Positions 18,443 to 21,191 of a stretch of DNA of 21,191 nucleotides are shown here, piece after piece. A program made the translations under genes and the position numbers. The notes under the pieces are model-generated. The model ran no database searches. It had not been told where the DNA came from and saw nothing but the letters and a program-made list of their open reading frames with translations. The stretch's first letter is position 1. Each line of letters begins with the position of its first letter. Origin of the DNA: a virus; the IMG/VR virus record IMGVR_UViG_3300001419_000070, positions 1-21,191 of that record. The stretch is one strand, 5' to 3'.

Positions 18443-18811
18443 TTACACAGGTAATGAACTAACCGTAACGGTAATGAGATTTGCATCATCTGCCTTTACG
18501 TGAACTTCATCACCGCCATCCAGAATAATTTTTTCATCGCTGAAAAATACTGTTTCTCCTGCTGGTACTGTTAAATTTGCTACTATCTGATTGCCTACGA
18601 CAGGAGTGTTTCCACTCTTAACCAAATAGATGTCAACTTCCGTTCTGTTCACGGATTCATCAGTAATTGTTACTGCACCCGTGTTGCATAGTATAATGTT
18701 AGTTACTGCACGATCCTGTGCCGTAACGCCACCACCTACAGCAGCACCTGTAGTTGAAGCCGTAAAAACCTTTGTGACGCTTGTTGTTGTTAGTTGTTGG
18801 CTATTAATCAT
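18443..18811 (-). CDS. Small beta-rich virion protein (122 aa)
   Basis: Starts at ATG 18811 with AGGA about 8 bases upstream. The product opens MINSQQLTTTSVTKVFTAST, is rich in Thr and Val, and has strands AVTNIILCNTG, EVDIYLVKSG, IVANLTVPAGETVFFSDEKI and DEVHVKADD, ending LITVTVSSLPV. The VPAGE turn followed by a strand, I-x-L-x-x-G-D-x-V-x-V and a final V-x-V-S strand give the same plan as the 109- and 110-residue products of this window. I infer a small sandwich fold used as a virion subunit or adaptor. It lies between two fibre-type genes with gaps of about 10 bases, so it is surely in the same transcript. The specific role is unknown. Confidence 0.83.
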   Translation of the reverse strand: MINSQQLTTTSVTKVFTASTTGAAVGGGVTAQDRAVTNIILCNTGAVTITDESVNRTEVDIYLVKSGNTPVVGNQIVANLTVPAGETVFFSDEKIILDGGDEVHVKADDANLITVTVSSLPV

Positions 18812-18820
18812 TTGTTCTTC

Positions 18821-19801
18821 CTAAAATATCATGCTAAACAGCAATGCTTTATTTTTACTTATCAATTCATCGGTGTCGTTATTGGTATTTCTGTAGTATA
18901 AACCCGTATCACCTATGCCTGGTGTTTTTGCGTACTGTATTGTTGATCCGGAAACATAGGCAGGATCAACGGCAATCTGCTCCAACTGTATACCATAATT
19001 TGTTCTAACTTTACCTGTTCCGTTTGTCTGTAGGTAAATGTTATCGTTTGTATTGTTTACGGTAATTGCAGGATTGCTTGGTTCATTTTGGTTAAACTCT
19101 AACCCTTGTATAAATGCCCTATTGGCAAAAAATTGAGTGTTCAGCGTTCCGTCAATAAGCACAGAAACGGCACTCTCGCCAAAGGTTGAATATCCTGTAT
19201 TATCAATTAGATACTGTAGTGACCCCGAAACTTCCTTGTCTGATACAATTACTCTTGTGTTGTCGTCAATAATTTGGAACGTAGGATTATCTCTAATTGA
19301 ATCATCAACGTATTTTTTATTTGGAATGTCGTCATCATCTGTTACTTGGTTTTCGTAATTATTAGTTCCTATAACTGTAATAACTCCATCACCGTAACCT
19401 ATTAATTCCAAATCTGGACTTGCAGTATCAGTTGTTATTTTTTTTAACCTAAGAGTAGTACCATAGTTGAAAGTTGAAGTGGGTGAACCCGTTGCAAGAT
19501 TAAATGAATCATCATTTTCATCCCAGAAAAATGAAGCGGGGTCCAGCGTGCCTCTATCAATCTGTAAACCAGAATATCTAAGAGATACGCCAGCACCCTC
19601 TTCACCAAAGTTTAACTGTATGATATTGTCCTTGACATTTAAGTTTTCCGCTTCTACCGTAAGTGTGTCACCCTCAACAACAAGGTTGGCTGTGATAATT
19701 ACCTGTCCACCGGCAGTTGGAGGTCCAACATCTAACTTAACGATGCCTCCCTCTCGGGTCTTGATGTTATAGTCGCCGTTGGTTTGTAGAAACTCAGACA
19801 T
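18821..19801 (-). CDS. Tail-fibre-like virion protein (326 aa)
   Basis: Starts at ATG 19801, with AGGAATAGATA before it, 16 bases after the previous stop. The N-terminal half carries a pattern familiar from marine phage fibres: LVVEGDTLTVEAENLNVKDN (40-59), IIQLNFGEEGAGV (60-72), LQIDRG (79-84) and a W/F-DE segment (93-95). IPNKKYVDDSI (159-169) is a second common fibre motif. The rest is short beta repeats with NIYLQTNGTGKVRTNYG (254-270). No signal peptide, membrane segment or enzyme motif is present. By inference this is a trimeric fibre or appendage subunit. It differs from the 467/355 pair at the N-terminus, so I do not count it as their paralogue. Confidence 0.87.
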   Translation of the reverse strand: MSEFLQTNGDYNIKTREGGIVKLDVGPPTAGGQVIITANLVVEGDTLTVEAENLNVKDNIIQLNFGEEGAGVSLRYSGLQIDRGTLDPASFFWDENDDSFNLATGSPTSTFNYGTTLRLKKITTDTASPDLELIGYGDGVITVIGTNNYENQVTDDDDIPNKKYVDDSIRDNPTFQIIDDNTRVIVSDKEVSGSLQYLIDNTGYSTFGESAVSVLIDGTLNTQFFANRAFIQGLEFNQNEPSNPAITVNNTNDNIYLQTNGTGKVRTNYGIQLEQIAVDPAYVSGSTIQYAKTPGIGDTGLYYRNTNNDTDELISKNKALLFSMIF

Positions 19802-19817
19802 TATCTATTCCTATAGT

Positions 19818-20255
19818 TTACTTCTGTACATCAATGTTAGCAAGTGTGAAGCCATCTCCAACGATTGCATCATCACCATCAGTTGATAATACGTATGGAA
19901 GATGAATCATTCCTGTTGGATCATCATCTGGCTGACAACTTACTGTTCTATTATGTAATTTAGTTACATAGTACATTGCTGAGTCATCTAAATTACTATC
20001 AGCATCAGTGTCAACAGTTACTCTTATACAGAACTCCCCTACTCCTGGAGTTGCTTTTCCTACTAGTTCTAATTTTTCAGAAAGTGTTCCATTCTTGTCC
20101 TTGATAAGGAACTGTAGAGATCCTCTCTGTCTATCTATATAAAGTGGATTAGCAATGTCTCCTGTGATAACACCACCGGTTGAAAATCTTGCTGCTGTTA
20201 CCTCAATCTTAGCGGAACCTAATCCGATTTTTCTTTTTTGTATTGGTCTACCCAT
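19818..20255 (-). CDS. Small virion protein with MGRPIQKR N-terminus (145 aa)
   Basis: Starts at ATG 20255 with AAGGAG 7 bases upstream; the TAA of the micro-ORF overlaps that site. The N-terminus MGRPIQKRKIGLGSAKIEV is basic and followed by beta strands, with IDRQRGSLQFLIKDKNG (40-56) and an acidic patch VDTDADSNLDDSA near 80-92. The MGRP-start and RQRGS-x-x-F patterns are what I recall of small structural proteins in T4-like marine phages; this is recollection, not a search. No catalytic motif or membrane segment is seen. It leads the run of fibre-type genes, so a structural role is likely. The precise position in the virion is unknown. Confidence 0.83.
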   Translation of the reverse strand: MGRPIQKRKIGLGSAKIEVTAARFSTGGVITGDIANPLYIDRQRGSLQFLIKDKNGTLSEKLELVGKATPGVGEFCIRVTVDTDADSNLDDSAMYYVTKLHNRTVSCQPDDDPTGMIHLPYVLSTDGDDAIVGDGFTLANIDVQK

Positions 20256-20266
20256 TTTGTTTCTCC

Positions 20267-20338
20267 TTAATTTGACGTTCTAGGTCTACGCGGATGGTTT
20301 ACCGCATAAGTCCGCCTTGCGGCTCGCTTATTAGACAT
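20267..20338 (-). CDS. Basic 23-aa micro-protein
   Basis: A short frame starts at ATG 20338 and reads MSNKRAARRTYAV then NHPRRPRTSN and TAA. Support: AAAGGA lies 9 bases before the ATG, inside the end of the 95-residue gene, and the TAA overlaps the AAGGAG site of the 145-residue gene, exactly as other genes abut here. It exactly fills a gap that would otherwise be the second longest in the window. Seven of 23 residues are Lys or Arg, plus one His, so nucleic-acid or acidic-partner binding is possible. The RNA of this stretch also folds (CCGC-AAG-GCGG and ATGCGG with CCGCGT), which would fit a structured leader instead. I favour a coding micro-gene but the evidence is local only. Confidence 0.5.
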   Translation of the reverse strand: MSNKRAARRTYAVNHPRRPRTSN

Positions 20339-20341
20339 ATA

Positions 20342-20348
20342 TATTTAT
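20342..20348 (-). promoter_or_regulatory. Late-promoter-like box ATAAATA before the 145-aa gene
   Basis: The minus strand reads GGATAAATATATATG, matching the T4-type late core, over the stop of the 95-residue gene. If used, transcription would begin at about the micro-ORF's ATG, giving the 145-residue gene an 80-base structured leader. It competes with the reading of the same bases as the spacer of the micro-ORF's ribosome site; both could hold on different transcripts. Confidence 0.4.
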
Positions 20349-20632
20349 CCTTTGCTCAATAATGCCATTAGTTCTACCTTGCTAATAGTGTTCATAAGTG
20401 CATTAATCTTGTCTATTTCTGCCTGGGCATTGGCTATGTGTCTGTCGCTTTTGGTTTGTTTGTACTTGATTAGGAATTCCATATAGTTTTTCATATGGAC
20501 TTCTATGGCTGACTGGATTCTCCTCACATCATGTGCAAACATTGGAAATCGCTTGCGCCATTTGTCCAGTTGATCTCTAAGTTTGTTAAAATCTTCGTGA
20601 CTAGTAATGTCCTCCATACTAGTATTTAACAC
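20345..20632 (-). CDS. Small helical protein (90-95 aa), function unknown
   Basis: Two starts are possible: GTG 20632, giving 95 residues, or ATG 20617, giving 90 (MEDITSHEDFNKLRDQ). Neither has a strong ribosome site; AAAAAGAG lies before the GTG and about 19 bases before the ATG. The product is highly charged and almost wholly helical by composition (KLRDQLDKWRKRFP, then IEVHMKNYMEFLIKYKQTK, then AEIDKINALMNTI), with leucine/isoleucine spacing that suggests a coiled coil. There is no signal peptide or membrane segment. It is alone among the beta-rich products here, and lies just after the gp23 terminator. It could be an assembly or scaffolding helper, but that is only inference. Confidence 0.8.
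   Translation of the reverse strand: MLNTSMEDITSHEDFNKLRDQLDKWRKRFPMFAHDVRRIQSAIEVHMKNYMEFLIKYKQTKSDRHIANAQAEIDKINALMNTISKVELMALLSKG
20623..20629 (-). promoter_or_regulatory. Weak late-promoter-like box TTAAATA before the small helical gene
   Basis: The minus strand reads GTGTTAAATACTAGTATG between the gp23 terminator and the ATG at 20617. It resembles TATAAATACT with mismatches at the left end. Some promoter is expected here because the terminator should cut off gp23 transcripts, but one starting at this box would begin almost on the ATG, leaving no leader. Confidence 0.25.
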
Positions 20633-20657
20633 TCTTTTTATGTGATTGTCAAGCCAT

Positions 20658-20688
20658 AAAAAAAGGGCGACATAAATGCCGCCCTTTT
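20658..20688 (-). terminator. Intrinsic terminator after the gp23 gene
   Basis: Arms 20661-20669 and 20680-20688 form a 9-bp perfect stem with a GC core (GGGCG/CGCCC). On the minus strand it ends in seven U residues. It lies 27 bases after the gp23 stop, as expected for the highly expressed capsid gene. Confidence 0.9.
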
Positions 20689-20714
20689 AAACACTCTAAA
20701 GTGTAATGTGTTGC

Positions 20715-21191
20715 TTACGCAAAACGTAGGTTCGCTGATGTTACACCAACTTTACCCAAGTAGTCAGCCGCATTACCTAGTGAAGATGCAGTGTTTGTTA
20801 ACTCTACATATCCGTATCTAGTCATGAAGCTCACAACTGGTTCAAATGTTGAAGGATCAAGAACCACACCGCTTGACATTAATGGAATGTATGGGCAGTA
20901 GAACGCTGCTGCGTCTGATTCAGATGAACCTTTGTAACCAATTAACACATCGTCTGATGTAGCATAACCGTTTACATATACCTTCATCGCGCTGTTTAAA
21001 GTTCCTACAAACTTAGTGTTTGTTGGCGCTTCAAAAGTACCTTCAGTTGTTCTTGCGAACGCAGAAGTTGTTGCAGATTGTAACAGTGTTAATACTGTTG
21101 GTGAAACAACAGCCCAGTTACCTGCACCACGACGTGTACGCTGCGCAATCAAGTTAGATACTCTGTTGATTTGAACTGCAAGTGCTGCATG
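20715..21191 (-). CDS. gp23: Major capsid protein, T4 gp23 type (5' end cut by window)
   Basis: The last 158 codons of a gene that enters from the right edge; the first readable codon is CAT at 21189-21191 and the frame is open to the edge. The sequence has RRGAGNWAVVSPTVLTLL, then GYKGSSESDAAAFYCPYIPL, LDPSTFEPVVSFMTRYGYVE and a C-terminus near ANLRFA. The FYCPY-x-PL and DP-x-TF-x-P-x-x-x-F-x-TRYG motifs are typical of the C-terminal part of gp23 capsid proteins in T4-like phages. The family forms the hexamers of the capsid shell after prohead maturation. The very end departs from the cyanophage endings I know, so this is a somewhat divergent member. A strong terminator follows it. Confidence 0.93.
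   Translation of the reverse strand, partial: HAALAVQINRVSNLIAQRTRRGAGNWAVVSPTVLTLLQSATTSAFARTTEGTFEAPTNTKFVGTLNSAMKVYVNGYATSDDVLIGYKGSSESDAAAFYCPYIPLMSSGVVLDPSTFEPVVSFMTRYGYVELTNTASSLGNAADYLGKVGVTSANLRFA

Noticed and set aside
20281-20335. Intrinsic terminator or riboswitch
   Set aside because: The hairpins lack a U-run, and the bases read as a clean basic peptide with matching start and stop signals. I could not match it to a riboswitch consensus I know, including the glutamine riboswitch of cyanophages.

Overview
The window comes from a tailed phage of the marine T4-like myovirus type (cyanophage or pelagiphage relatives). The clearest anchor is at the right edge: the C-terminal part of a T4 gp23-type major capsid protein, read on the minus strand. 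Everything else is a late structural cassette, also entirely on the minus strand, so transcription runs from high to low coordinates. Base composition is AT-rich (about 40% GC in lines I sampled), genes are packed with gaps of a few bases, and almost every gene has a clear Shine-Dalgarno site. No bacterial gene, integrase, transposase, tRNA or CRISPR array is visible. The host cannot be named from this sequence.

Layout in transcription order: gp23 C-terminus (20715-21191), a strong intrinsic terminator (about 20658-20688), a small helical protein (20345-20617/20632), a 23-residue basic micro-ORF (20267-20338), then a run of small and mid-sized virion proteins (145, 326, 122, 229, 467, 355, 110 and 122 residues). 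Next come two giant paralogous fibre/adhesin-like proteins (1866 and 2577 residues, over 13 kb together), a small beta-rich protein (109 residues), and a fibre protein cut by the left edge just after the start of its S74 intramolecular chaperone domain. No stretch of 300 bases lacks a gene; the longest gap (16213-16328) holds a late-promoter-like box, a perfect 7-bp inverted repeat and the leader of the 355-residue gene.

The two giant proteins share one architecture: seven N-terminal repeats resembling carbohydrate-binding (ChtBD3/CBM5-12-like) modules, a pectin-lyase/beta-helix-like core, an Asp-box beta-propeller-like region and a conserved C-terminal domain. The larger one carries extra pieces absent from its sister at the corresponding places: four copies of an alpha-helical Cys-Arg-Asp repeat unit (the sister has one degenerate copy), three copies of a 75-85 residue beta module, and one module that also sits in the otherwise unrelated 229-residue protein. 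Another module is shared by both giants and the 467-residue fibre protein. The region therefore looks like a workshop of duplication (three sets of paralogues) and module insertion for building receptor-binding or virion-surface structures. The families are broadly known from marine phages; the insertion pattern and the micro-ORFs are the parts most worth a second look. All functional calls are from reading the sequence, without database searches.
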